This document shows positions 11,759 through 19,528 of a stretch of 64,000 bases of DNA, in pieces (positions within the stretch are counted from its first letter, which is position 1; every line of letters starts with the position of its first letter). The notes under the pieces were generated by a model that saw nothing but the letters and a program-made list of their open reading frames with translations, had not been told where the DNA came from and made no database searches. The stretch is taken from the IMG/VR virus record IMGVR_UViG_3300042324_001793, positions 34,653-98,652 of that record; one strand, written 5' to 3'. The DNA is from a virus. A program made the position numbers and the translations under genes.

Positions 11759-12715
11759 CTATTTCCGTTTCTCCTTGGCATATAAAATAGCAGCAACGTA
11801 TTTCCCAGATGCGCTTTCCGGATCAACGTACGATAGATCAGTATCAAATGGACTACTTGATCGAAAATCTGCTTTATAAAATAACGTATCTTTGGTTGAA
11901 TCAGTTACTCCAGCATTGTGCATAATTGGGCACTTATTGTATGCATGGATATCAGAAGTTCCCCAACTAAAATCAAGTTCAGGAGTAACAATCGTCTGGG
12001 CTCCCATTTTCCATGCTCCCCAAAGAACTGACCACATATCAGCACACCACTTTTGAATTGGATTAAATTGAGCCGCTTCTTCTGTAGATAAATTAGAGCG
12101 GTCTTGATGCTCTCTATCACACATGTACTTGTAAATAGTCAATGTGTCCTCGGCTACTTCTTTCCAGAAATCGGCAGTTACACCTTTCATTAAGTATTGA
12201 GCACCGCCTGAGCCAGCCTCATTTGCTTCCACTAATTCCGGTGGAATTCCTGAAAGACTGCATAGATCTGTGAAAATATCTTCTGATTTGCTCTTAATGT
12301 ACTTCGCACCAATGTATGAAATTGTGTCGCTTACGTACCAATAAAGATCTCCATGTAGGGCATCAAAGTTAGGAAGTTCTCTAAAAATAATATCAGAATC
12401 ATGGTAAAAGACAGTTTCTCCACGAAGTTCCGGATGAGCTCTAAAGTGCTGTTCTAGAATATCAGGTCTTAGGATCGGAATGTATCCATAATTTTCAGTT
12501 ATTCTCTTTTTATAGAAAAAGAATCTTACCATTGGATATTTGGAAGCAAGAGCTCTACCTTCAGGCGAAGGTTCATTATCATAGGCAAATAGAATATCTA
12601 TCCAGTTAGGGTTTATTCCGCTCTTCATAAAATTATGAATTACTACCTCAACTTGCCAATGAAAATACGGGTGGTCCGGCTGAGCGGACATAAATATAGT
12701 CTTCTTAGTTAGCAT
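11759..12715 (-). CDS. Putative GT-A-type glycosyltransferase
   Basis: A 318-residue soluble protein. Residues 103-111 read FYHDSDIIF, a DxD-like motif (D106, D108) typical of metal-dependent GT-A sugar transferases. Upstream is an N-terminal strand followed by WQVEVVIHNFMKSG, suggesting a nucleotide-sugar-binding Rossmann-like half. Near the C terminus are WCADMWSVLWGAW and a conserved-looking CPIMHNAGV segment, as in transferases with a His near the product side. The gene lies between fibre genes: downstream of the Thr-rich protein and upstream of the fibre and collagen-like genes. I infer that it glycosylates Ser/Thr-rich virion proteins, although lipopolysaccharide or DNA glucosylation cannot be excluded. 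No motif of T4 DNA glucosyltransferases was recognised. Confidence 0.6.
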   Translation of the reverse strand: MLTKKTIFMSAQPDHPYFHWQVEVVIHNFMKSGINPNWIDILFAYDNEPSPEGRALASKYPMVRFFFYKKRITENYGYIPILRPDILEQHFRAHPELRGETVFYHDSDIIFRELPNFDALHGDLYWYVSDTISYIGAKYIKSKSEDIFTDLCSLSGIPPELVEANEAGSGGAQYLMKGVTADFWKEVAEDTLTIYKYMCDREHQDRSNLSTEEAAQFNPIQKWCADMWSVLWGAWKMGAQTIVTPELDFSWGTSDIHAYNKCPIMHNAGVTDSTKDTLFYKADFRSSSPFDTDLSYVDPESASGKYVAAILYAKEKRK

Positions 12716-12745
12716 ACTAATTTATACTACTAATTGGCTTAAGGT

Positions 12746-15172
12746 TTATCCTCTAATGGTAGTAGTTGTAGTTAGATATTCAGTTACGTTAACTTCATAC
12801 AGACACTCATCTAATATGATTTTCCACTTACCAATTGGGTCGATTGTAAATATACCTTCGATTATAGTATCAGATCCGTCGATTGTTACAGTATACATAC
12901 CTTCTGAAATAGGCGCGTTTATATTATCAAATATTTGAATTACTGAATACTCAGTTGTTGATAAAACAAACGATATAGTCTTAGCCTCACGGTCTTGATA
13001 ATACTCAATTGATACAGATGGGCATCCAATTGTAGTAGTAGTGGTAGTTGATGGAGCAAGCGTAGTGGTTGTGGTCGTTGCCGCTAGCGTTGTAGTCGTA
13101 GTAGTAATTCCGCTATACAGTCCGCAATCTATCACAGTTAAAGTTTGAGCACCTGCATCAAATTCATAACAGAATGTACATGTCGAGTTAATTGTTACTT
13201 TGAGAGGTCCATCGATTAGCGCTAAATTTTCAGCCGGAATTCTAGTTGTACCTGTGTAAATAATATCGGCAAATTGCTGGATCGTATAAAGTAATCCTCC
13301 AGGCCCAGTAACTTGAAAAGTATATTGACTTTCGCCAGTCTGGGATGGAGTAACTGTGAATTCGCTACATGGATCAATCGTCGTCGTTGTAGTAGTCGGA
13401 GCAATCGTCGTTGTAGTAGTCGGAGCGATTGTTGTAGTGGTAGTCGGCTCAATTGTCGTAGTAGTAGTCGGCTCAATTGTCGTAGTAGTAGTCGGAGCGA
13501 TTGTTGTAGTGGTAGTCGGTGCAATCGTCGTAGTAGTCGGCGCAATTGTCGTCGTAGTGGTTGGAGCAGCGGTGGTAGTTGTTGTGGTAACTGCACCAAA
13601 CTCAACGTTAACTACGTATTGGCAGCCTGCCGCATTGGTAAACGTGTACGTACCATATACGGTATTAATATTTGAAGATAAGTACTCAGAATCAGTTCTG
13701 TTAAATATCCATGAAAGACTTATGTTAACTCCATGCAATTCAGTCAGATTGTAGGTAGGTCCACCTGCTGACGCAAAGACTACTGAATACGGACCAGTTG
13801 GAGTTCCTATAAATGATATGACTGTTGCATTTAAGTTTTCAGCAACTGAGTAATTAATTGAGCCTGGAGCACAAGTCGTTGTTGTACTTGTTGGTGCGAT
13901 CGTAGTAGTCAAGGTAGGCGAAACCGTTGTAGTTGTTGTAGTTGGAGTAGCCTGAAAAGGAATAGCGTAAAAAGGACTAAATGAGGTTACTTGCGCCCAT
14001 ATTTTTCTAGTTGCATAGTCAGGAGCATACGGTCCAGTTAAGACAGTTTCATCAACATAGACTCCATTTACATTATGGAATATTCGAACTGTGTCAAATA
14101 CCGGCTCAGTCATTGCTTGAGGTAGAGTAAATTCAAGAAGAGCTCCAATAGTTAATGGAGTTGAAATATCAAATGCCATTGCTGCATTATTTAAGTAATA
14201 ACCTGCCGGTAAAATACCAGATGGAGATAGAGTCGGCGCTGGTACAGAACATACTGTGATTGGCGCAGATTCTGTAGCGTTTGTATCTAACACAACCGAT
14301 ACTCCAACCTGTGGGTGATTCGTTGAACTTTGACCAGCTTGCACAATTTCGGTCGTACATAAAACGCCAGCTGCTCCGCAATAAGGATCAGCTGATGTGT
14401 AAATTAGAGTTACAAAATCGCCACCGTCTAGTCCATATCCAGCAACAGAAGTGTTCCAATAAAGTTCATCAGTTGAATCAACTGCCCCGTAATTACTTGC
14501 AGTAGTCCCATTGTCTTTACTAAAGTACGCTGGCGCTACTTTGGTGCCATCTCCTATGATTATTTGTTGGCCGTTAATGAACAATAAGTACTCACTAGTC
14601 GTGATCGGCGCGGGCATCGGAAGTAATCCTGGTGAAACTAAAGCAGAGTCTCCAGTAATTACATTTGGCGTTACCGATCTGGTTACAGCCGCTCTACAAG
14701 AACCTGCACCGCCTCCGCTGAGTAGCGTCCAGCCAGTTGATACTAAATATCCATAAAATCCTTCAATTCGGCCGCCCTGTTGAGTAATGTAGATTACTTC
14801 TCCTGGAACTCCAGTTGGCGGAATTGCTCCGTATACTTTAAGTCGAAGCCTTTTACCTTCAACTACATCTTCCATTACCGCATTTTTACCGGTGATTGCG
14901 CCAGTTGGGTAGAGTTTTATTACTTCAGGATACGACCCATTTTGTTGCTGTGCACCGTATACAGTTAGACCTTGCCTAACGATGATTGTGTTTGCTGAAA
15001 TTCCTTCAATGTCAACTGAAACTCCACCAGTTTGATCGAAGTTAACGGCTGATAGAAACTCAGTTATTGCTGACTTTATTGTGCTAAAATTAAAATTAGC
15101 CAAATCAACAACGCTAGTTAAGCTAGCACCGTTAATTGATTTTACACTTGAAATTTTTAATTGAATTGACAT
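12746..15172 (-). CDS. Virion surface protein with mucin-like Thr-rich repeats
   Basis: An 808-residue protein. Residues 1-200 have a fibre-like N-terminal region (MSIQLKISSVKSINGASL), followed by beta-rich blocks separated by Thr-rich linkers. The longest linker, about residues 528-600, consists of 7-8-residue repeats TTTTTIAP and TTTTTIEP; shorter ones (TTTTTTVSP, TTTTLAPSTTTTTT) lie on either side. The blocks between linkers look like repeated Ig or PKD-like modules ending in aromatic-rich strands. Such poly-Thr linkers are typical extended, O-glycosylation-prone stalks. It has its own late-type motif at 15200-15210 and is followed after 30 nt by the glycosyltransferase gene, which may act on it. 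The precise adhesin role is unknown. Confidence 0.7.
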   Translation of the reverse strand: MSIQLKISSVKSINGASLTSVVDLANFNFSTIKSAITEFLSAVNFDQTGGVSVDIEGISANTIIVRQGLTVYGAQQQNGSYPEVIKLYPTGAITGKNAVMEDVVEGKRLRLKVYGAIPPTGVPGEVIYITQQGGRIEGFYGYLVSTGWTLLSGGGAGSCRAAVTRSVTPNVITGDSALVSPGLLPMPAPITTSEYLLFINGQQIIIGDGTKVAPAYFSKDNGTTASNYGAVDSTDELYWNTSVAGYGLDGGDFVTLIYTSADPYCGAAGVLCTTEIVQAGQSSTNHPQVGVSVVLDTNATESAPITVCSVPAPTLSPSGILPAGYYLNNAAMAFDISTPLTIGALLEFTLPQAMTEPVFDTVRIFHNVNGVYVDETVLTGPYAPDYATRKIWAQVTSFSPFYAIPFQATPTTTTTTVSPTLTTTIAPTSTTTTCAPGSINYSVAENLNATVISFIGTPTGPYSVVFASAGGPTYNLTELHGVNISLSWIFNRTDSEYLSSNINTVYGTYTFTNAAGCQYVVNVEFGAVTTTTTTAAPTTTTTIAPTTTTIAPTTTTTIAPTTTTTIEPTTTTTIEPTTTTTIAPTTTTTIAPTTTTTTIDPCSEFTVTPSQTGESQYTFQVTGPGGLLYTIQQFADIIYTGTTRIPAENLALIDGPLKVTINSTCTFCYEFDAGAQTLTVIDCGLYSGITTTTTTLAATTTTTTLAPSTTTTTTIGCPSVSIEYYQDREAKTISFVLSTTEYSVIQIFDNINAPISEGMYTVTIDGSDTIIEGIFTIDPIGKWKIILDECLYEVNVTEYLTTTTTIRG
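13373..13590 (-). repeat. Tandem 24-nt repeat encoding TTTTTIAP/TTTTTIEP
   Basis: Seven to eight near-identical copies of a roughly 24-nt unit sit inside the 808-residue protein; one copy is a residue shorter. They encode Thr5-Ile-Ala/Glu-Pro. Opposite-strand frames here read as Val-rich or Ser/Arg-rich and are artefacts. Confidence 0.85.
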
Positions 15173-15199
15173 CGTTATTTAAAGTATCTAACTTTTTAG

Positions 15200-15210
15200 T
15201 TATTTATTAA
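15200..15210 (-). promoter_or_regulatory. Candidate late promoter core (TTAATAAATAACTA)
   Basis: The minus-strand sequence TTAATAAATAACTA lies about 28 nt before the ATG at 15172, in the gap between two late genes. Confidence 0.55.
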
Positions 15211-15226
15211 CTTGAAAGAAGAATCG

Positions 15227-16579
15227 TTATTTTATTGGATTTTTACTGCCTTTTGCTGTACCTGAAAGAACTTCTGTTTTACTATCAACTTCTGCATCTA
15301 GTGCAATAATACCTGATCTAACGATACACTCATTTAGATTAGCATAGATGACACTTTCTGGAGAACTTTTGATATAACTAAGGTCTATTCGATTAACGCT
15401 ACCTTTTTCAAACATACACTCGTCTAGGTGACAGTATCGGATATCGTTTCCGGTTAGGATTCGACATTCGGTTATATGTGATGATCTTACTTTGCAGCCA
15501 TAAAGCATACAGTCTGTAATCTCTGCCTCAATTGAGCAATTTATCAAGTCAAGCCCTTTAATTCCAAATCCTTCCTTTAACGAAGAATCTTTTAATTGAA
15601 CTCTCTCCGTATCAGTATCATAGTTAATAGAACCTTTAGTCATTTGGCCAAAAGTAATTAAGTCAAATAGGCTATCTCTAACCTTTAGGTAATTTGCTTC
15701 AAGAATACGAGGGTCATCTTTTAAGTCAACGTAAAGATCGATATTTGGAAAATTCTTAGTGAAATTTTCGTATGACTTTAGAGCAAGAGTGTTATCTCTT
15801 TGTTTTTTCAAAACATCGTGAACTTTTTTCTGTTCATCAATTGAGTATTGGTAATTAGATTGAAGCGTGTTGTACAGAGACTCGGCTATGTAGTTAACTA
15901 AGTTAGTTGCACTAGATCTCTTATTTTGATAGTCGGCTCCACCTGCGTATCTAACTTCAACGTAACCGTCTTTTAACTTATCGAAATTAATTCCAAAGTA
16001 TTTAGATTGAGGGTAATTAAATTCAAGTGGACTGCTGGGTTTTGAATAGGCGATTGACGTCTCAGCTAGGAACTTATTTTTAGGGTAAATATTTGTTACT
16101 GGATTCTTGTAAATCTTTTGAATTCTAGATTTAGCAGAAGGCCACATGTCAAAGATTTTCTCCTCATTTAGTCCAAGAATGTACTTAAAAACATTTAGAT
16201 TCTGAAGACGCTCTCTTAAACCAAGATCAAATTCATTTAGTGACATATTAATATGCAGTCCAGTACGTTCGGTCGTGAATCCATTTTCATCGATAAAATT
16301 CATAACTTTATACATAACGTGAATTGCTTCATTATATGGCATTACTCCAGTAATAAGCTCATTCATTTTAAATCCGCCTGAAAAATCTGGCTCTAATTTG
16401 AATTCTGAGTAACTTACGGCAATATCTGAATTGTATTCGTTTGTGCTGATTACTTTTTTGCCAAGTAATACTTCCAATTTTTCAGCAAGCTCAGCCCTAC
16501 CGATTGGAGAAAAGAATTCAAATTCGAATCCAATATTTACGTTGTCAAAAAGACGTTGTTGATTTAGATCTTTATACAT
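15227..16579 (-). CDS. Amidoligase-like enzyme (glutamine synthetase fold) with C-terminal pentapeptide-like helix
   Basis: A 450-residue protein. The N-terminal half has the signature order of the amidoligase/COOH-NH2 ligase family: GFEFEF (E19, E21, metal-binding ExE type), an EPDFSGGFKMNE stretch (63-74), RTGLHINMS (H109, N111) and YVEVRYAGG (E208, R210). Such enzymes join carboxyl and amino groups using ATP. Residues about 335-435 are short Cys/Leu/Ile-containing repeats (LINCSIEAEITDCML, then ITECRIL and YCHLDECMF), resembling a pentapeptide or quadrilateral beta-helix. It starts 5 nt after the stop of the upstream virion gene, so it is made late with structural proteins. Its substrate could be a virion protein or the host envelope. 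The assignment is from motifs read by eye. Confidence 0.6.
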   Translation of the reverse strand: MYKDLNQQRLFDNVNIGFEFEFFSPIGRAELAEKLEVLLGKKVISTNEYNSDIAVSYSEFKLEPDFSGGFKMNELITGVMPYNEAIHVMYKVMNFIDENGFTTERTGLHINMSLNEFDLGLRERLQNLNVFKYILGLNEEKIFDMWPSAKSRIQKIYKNPVTNIYPKNKFLAETSIAYSKPSSPLEFNYPQSKYFGINFDKLKDGYVEVRYAGGADYQNKRSSATNLVNYIAESLYNTLQSNYQYSIDEQKKVHDVLKKQRDNTLALKSYENFTKNFPNIDLYVDLKDDPRILEANYLKVRDSLFDLITFGQMTKGSINYDTDTERVQLKDSSLKEGFGIKGLDLINCSIEAEITDCMLYGCKVRSSHITECRILTGNDIRYCHLDECMFEKGSVNRIDLSYIKSSPESVIYANLNECIVRSGIIALDAEVDSKTEVLSGTAKGSKNPIK

Positions 16580-16584
16580 AATTG

Positions 16585-18657
16585 TTATTTGTTTATTGCA
16601 ATGAATGGTACATTTAGTCGAGGTCGAGCATTATCAATTATAGCTAGAGTAGATTCGTCTCTAACGAATAGCTGACTCACTATAAATTCGTGATCCTCTG
16701 ACTGAACCATTGTATTAAATAGTCTAACATTTGCAATTGAATAATTAGCAGAAGGTAGAGCCCAATTTTGAGTAGTTACAAAGCTAAATGTTCCAGGTTT
16801 AGCTGAGCCGTTAAATACTAAGTCAAGTCGATTGTAGTTTTTAATATTCGCTGGGTCCTGATTAAATTCATATACGTTAACTTCAAGCTGGCCGTATTGA
16901 GCGGATACTGGAACGATTATTGAATACCATTCATCGTATAACAATTCGCCAACAGTAAATGAGTATTGACTGCTATTAATTCTTACGTGAATCGTTACGC
17001 TAGGTAATCCAGAAACGTCAGTTATTCCACAGGAGATGACTAAGCCTTTACTATTGATGTTATCATATCCATCAAATATTCGGATGGTCTGTGATCCTGC
17101 ATTGAATTTAACTAGCGCGCTAAATGTCATATTTGGAGTAACTTCAGTTGAGGCAACTGCTTTATAGACAACTGCATGCTCGGATTGCTTGAATTGAAAT
17201 TTGCCAACAAAACTTTGGGTTAAATCTTGAAATCTAGAGGTTAGGCTCAGGTCTCGATAACCTTCAACTACCACATATTTGCCTAAGTGATCAAGGAAAG
17301 AATCTTTGGGCCCATTCATTTTAACTGAGACTAATTTACCAGTAGAATCTAGGTAACTGTCTCCAGTATTTAATTGGTTATTCAGCCATGCACTGTAAAT
17401 TGAACTGCTTTCGTATGCCCAAATTTCGTAAGGTTTTGCAGTAGTTTTTAGGTACTGATCTTCCTTTGTGTTTGAGGTAGTAGTTATGTAATTTTGCAAG
17501 ACTGGTTTAACTGCACTCATATCGTAATAGTACTCGATTAATGGAGCATAGTTAAAAGTTTTATCCAAAATTTTATTATCAAGATCTGGGTGTAGTGATC
17601 TACGAGTCTCATCGAATTTGTGCGAAATCGTTTTAAACTGTTGTTTATCCAGAGCATCATTTGTCTGAACTTCAGCTTGTACACCGAATAGTTCATCGCT
17701 TGTCATAATAATATTGTCAAGGAATATTCGATCAGGCTCTTTCATTAGCATATCGATATTTGGATGAAATTTAGTTAATTGAATTTTCCAGTAAAGAGGC
17801 TCCATCATGAATCCTCTAAACAGATAAGATCCTTGAATTTCGTACATTCGATTGGTTAATGGAAAGTACATGTAATCTCTTTTACGAGGTTGTGTGTTTG
17901 GTCCAAAAATAGACTGAAAGTAGATATTATCGATATGAATCTCAAATGGTATTTCAAAATCTACACCAAACTCAGTAAAGTTAGGTTTATTATCTGGGAA
18001 TACATTATTTGGAACTACTACTTTAACACATTTTCGATCCAGTGTTTTAAATAGAGTCCACTCTTTAAATATAAAATCTCCGCCATCTCTATCCGGCTCA
18101 GTTTTAAAGTAAACTACTTCATGGCCAAACAATTTATTTGTTTGTAGGCTCAATTCCTTAGAGATTCCGATCGCACTTCCAACTTCATAAGGTTTAAATG
18201 AAGCTTCTCTCTCAGCGATTAGAGCTGGACAGCGTTCAGCTGAACAGTAAACGGTCGGTGTGTATAGAGTTACATCAATGTGAGTGCTTTGAACTCTAAA
18301 TTTAATATTGTTAACGATTAATGGAGAGGTAAGCGCATCGTAATTAATTCCGTTATCGTATTCGTACTTGACCTCAAAGAAGACGTCGCTATTTGCAAAG
18401 TCTAGCACGTTAATTTCAGAAAGATCGTCTGGGCTAAAGGAATACCAAAGTGACCAGTTTCCACGGTTTAACGAATATCTAAATTTACGATTAATATTAG
18501 TAGAGACCGCTGTTCCAAGCTCAAGCGATTCATCGAATCCCACGATTTTCACAGCCCCAGGTAAAGGTTCGCCAGTAGAAAATATTCTATAATTTTTACT
18601 GTACGCAACCGAGTTCTTATCAGGTTCCGGAATTATCTTGTAGGTGACTACTTGCAT
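16585..18657 (-). CDS. Large virion protein with C-terminal LamG-like domain
   Basis: A 690-residue, mostly beta protein. Residues about 495-650 have the order of a LamG/concanavalin-type jelly roll: MTFSALVKFNAG, IRIFDGYDN, a central SYSFTVGELLYDEWYSI-like stretch (DEWYSIIVPVS, as in the W-x-x-I/V core), then YNRLDLVFNGSAKPG and a final strand before NVRLFN. Many phage fibres use this fold to hold sugars or other fibres. The first 480 residues are not recognised; they include two Cys (CSAERCP near 138). It is the first gene of the 18657-15227 run and has a late-type motif at 18674-18682. The role is probably tail or baseplate decoration. Confidence 0.65.
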   Translation of the reverse strand: MQVVTYKIIPEPDKNSVAYSKNYRIFSTGEPLPGAVKIVGFDESLELGTAVSTNINRKFRYSLNRGNWSLWYSFSPDDLSEINVLDFANSDVFFEVKYEYDNGINYDALTSPLIVNNIKFRVQSTHIDVTLYTPTVYCSAERCPALIAEREASFKPYEVGSAIGISKELSLQTNKLFGHEVVYFKTEPDRDGGDFIFKEWTLFKTLDRKCVKVVVPNNVFPDNKPNFTEFGVDFEIPFEIHIDNIYFQSIFGPNTQPRKRDYMYFPLTNRMYEIQGSYLFRGFMMEPLYWKIQLTKFHPNIDMLMKEPDRIFLDNIIMTSDELFGVQAEVQTNDALDKQQFKTISHKFDETRRSLHPDLDNKILDKTFNYAPLIEYYYDMSAVKPVLQNYITTTSNTKEDQYLKTTAKPYEIWAYESSSIYSAWLNNQLNTGDSYLDSTGKLVSVKMNGPKDSFLDHLGKYVVVEGYRDLSLTSRFQDLTQSFVGKFQFKQSEHAVVYKAVASTEVTPNMTFSALVKFNAGSQTIRIFDGYDNINSKGLVISCGITDVSGLPSVTIHVRINSSQYSFTVGELLYDEWYSIIVPVSAQYGQLEVNVYEFNQDPANIKNYNRLDLVFNGSAKPGTFSFVTTQNWALPSANYSIANVRLFNTMVQSEDHEFIVSQLFVRDESTLAIIDNARPRLNVPFIAINK

Positions 18658-18673
18658 TAATTTTGTCTTTTTG

Positions 18674-18682
18674 TTATTTATC
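18674..18682 (-). promoter_or_regulatory. Candidate late promoter core, leftward (GATAAATAACAA)
   Basis: Minus-strand GATAAATAACAA lies about 17 nt before the ATG at 18657. It shares the 79-nt divergent gap with a rightward copy of the motif. Confidence 0.6.
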
Positions 18683-18707
18683 GCAGAGTATTACGGTTTT
18701 AGACTAA

Positions 18708-18716
18708 AATAAATAA
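18708..18716 (+). promoter_or_regulatory. Candidate late promoter core, rightward (AATAAATAATAAG)
   Basis: AATAAATAATAAG lies about 20 nt before the ATG at 18737, giving the only plus-strand gene of this module its own late-type motif. Confidence 0.5.
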
Positions 18717-18736
18717 TAAGAAAATCGGGGTTACAC

Positions 18737-19528
18737 ATGAAGCCTTTGAACCCGAAGCTTGTCCTAGACCCTATGTGGCTATGCCAAGCGAATTTTGTCG
18801 ATCTGGAATACTACACGTACATTCTAATGGACGCAAAACAAAAGTATCTCAATCAGCTTGAGACTGATTTCTCTAACTTTTACGAAATTGCATTTCACTA
18901 CCTAAATATCAATACTATTATAGCTGATAAGAAGGTCTACGATTCACATTTAAACGCAGTTAGGGCACATCAAAACTTAATGGTTATAGTATCTCAATTG
19001 GCCCAATCGAATGACTCTAATGGTAAGGAAATCGTTCGAATGGCGTCAGCTATTCTATCTGAGGTAATGACGGTTTACTTAAGAAAACAGATTCCTGTAT
19101 TGGAGCACCTAAACTTTCATTTGACTAATACTGCTCTACATAAACAGGCTGTGATCTATATTGTATGTAAATCAGAAAAGCTTGACCGGTACGAGATTTT
19201 TAAACTAAATACTAAAAGCAATAGACCGTTAGGCTACTCAATTAGCCGAAAGGCTGTATTGCATCTTCCGGGATTAAAGAATAATGAGTTCAAGGATAGG
19301 CTTCTGGTTGAGATGCCGACTCTCACTGATTTTCAACCGGATAAAAACGTTATTGTTGTATCTGGCACGGACCAAGTTGTAATATCGGATGGAATTTGTC
19401 TGACTAAGGACATTATTTTACTAAATAAGATAATGAACCTTAGCCATGGATTTGATGCTAATGTATTACTGGACTATGAACGTATGCTTGATAAAAAGAA
19501 AGCTATTCCGTTTAAGCTTAAGGTTTAA
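18737..19528 (+). CDS. Conserved-looking unknown protein, lone plus-strand gene in the late module
   Basis: A 263-residue soluble protein that I do not recognise. The first 130 residues are helix-like and amphipathic (LEYYTYILMDAKQKYLNQ, ILSEVMTVYLRKQIPVL), and the second half is strand-rich with VIYIVCKSEKLDRYEIFKL and KNVIVVSGTDQVVI. There is no signal peptide or membrane segment. It runs against all neighbours for 38 kb; its TAA overlaps the TAA of the convergent 784-residue gene by 2 nt (19526-19527), leaving no room for a terminator between them. A late-type motif lies just upstream, so expression is probably late. A virion-assembly role is a guess from location only. Confidence 0.75.
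   Translation: MKPLNPKLVLDPMWLCQANFVDLEYYTYILMDAKQKYLNQLETDFSNFYEIAFHYLNINTIIADKKVYDSHLNAVRAHQNLMVIVSQLAQSNDSNGKEIVRMASAILSEVMTVYLRKQIPVLEHLNFHLTNTALHKQAVIYIVCKSEKLDRYEIFKLNTKSNRPLGYSISRKAVLHLPGLKNNEFKDRLLVEMPTLTDFQPDKNVIVVSGTDQVVISDGICLTKDIILLNKIMNLSHGFDANVLLDYERMLDKKKAIPFKLKV

Noticed and set aside
13356-13754. Val-rich and Ser/Arg-rich frames opposite the Thr repeat
   Set aside because: Mirror readings of the TTTTTIAP repeat; no supporting start or context.
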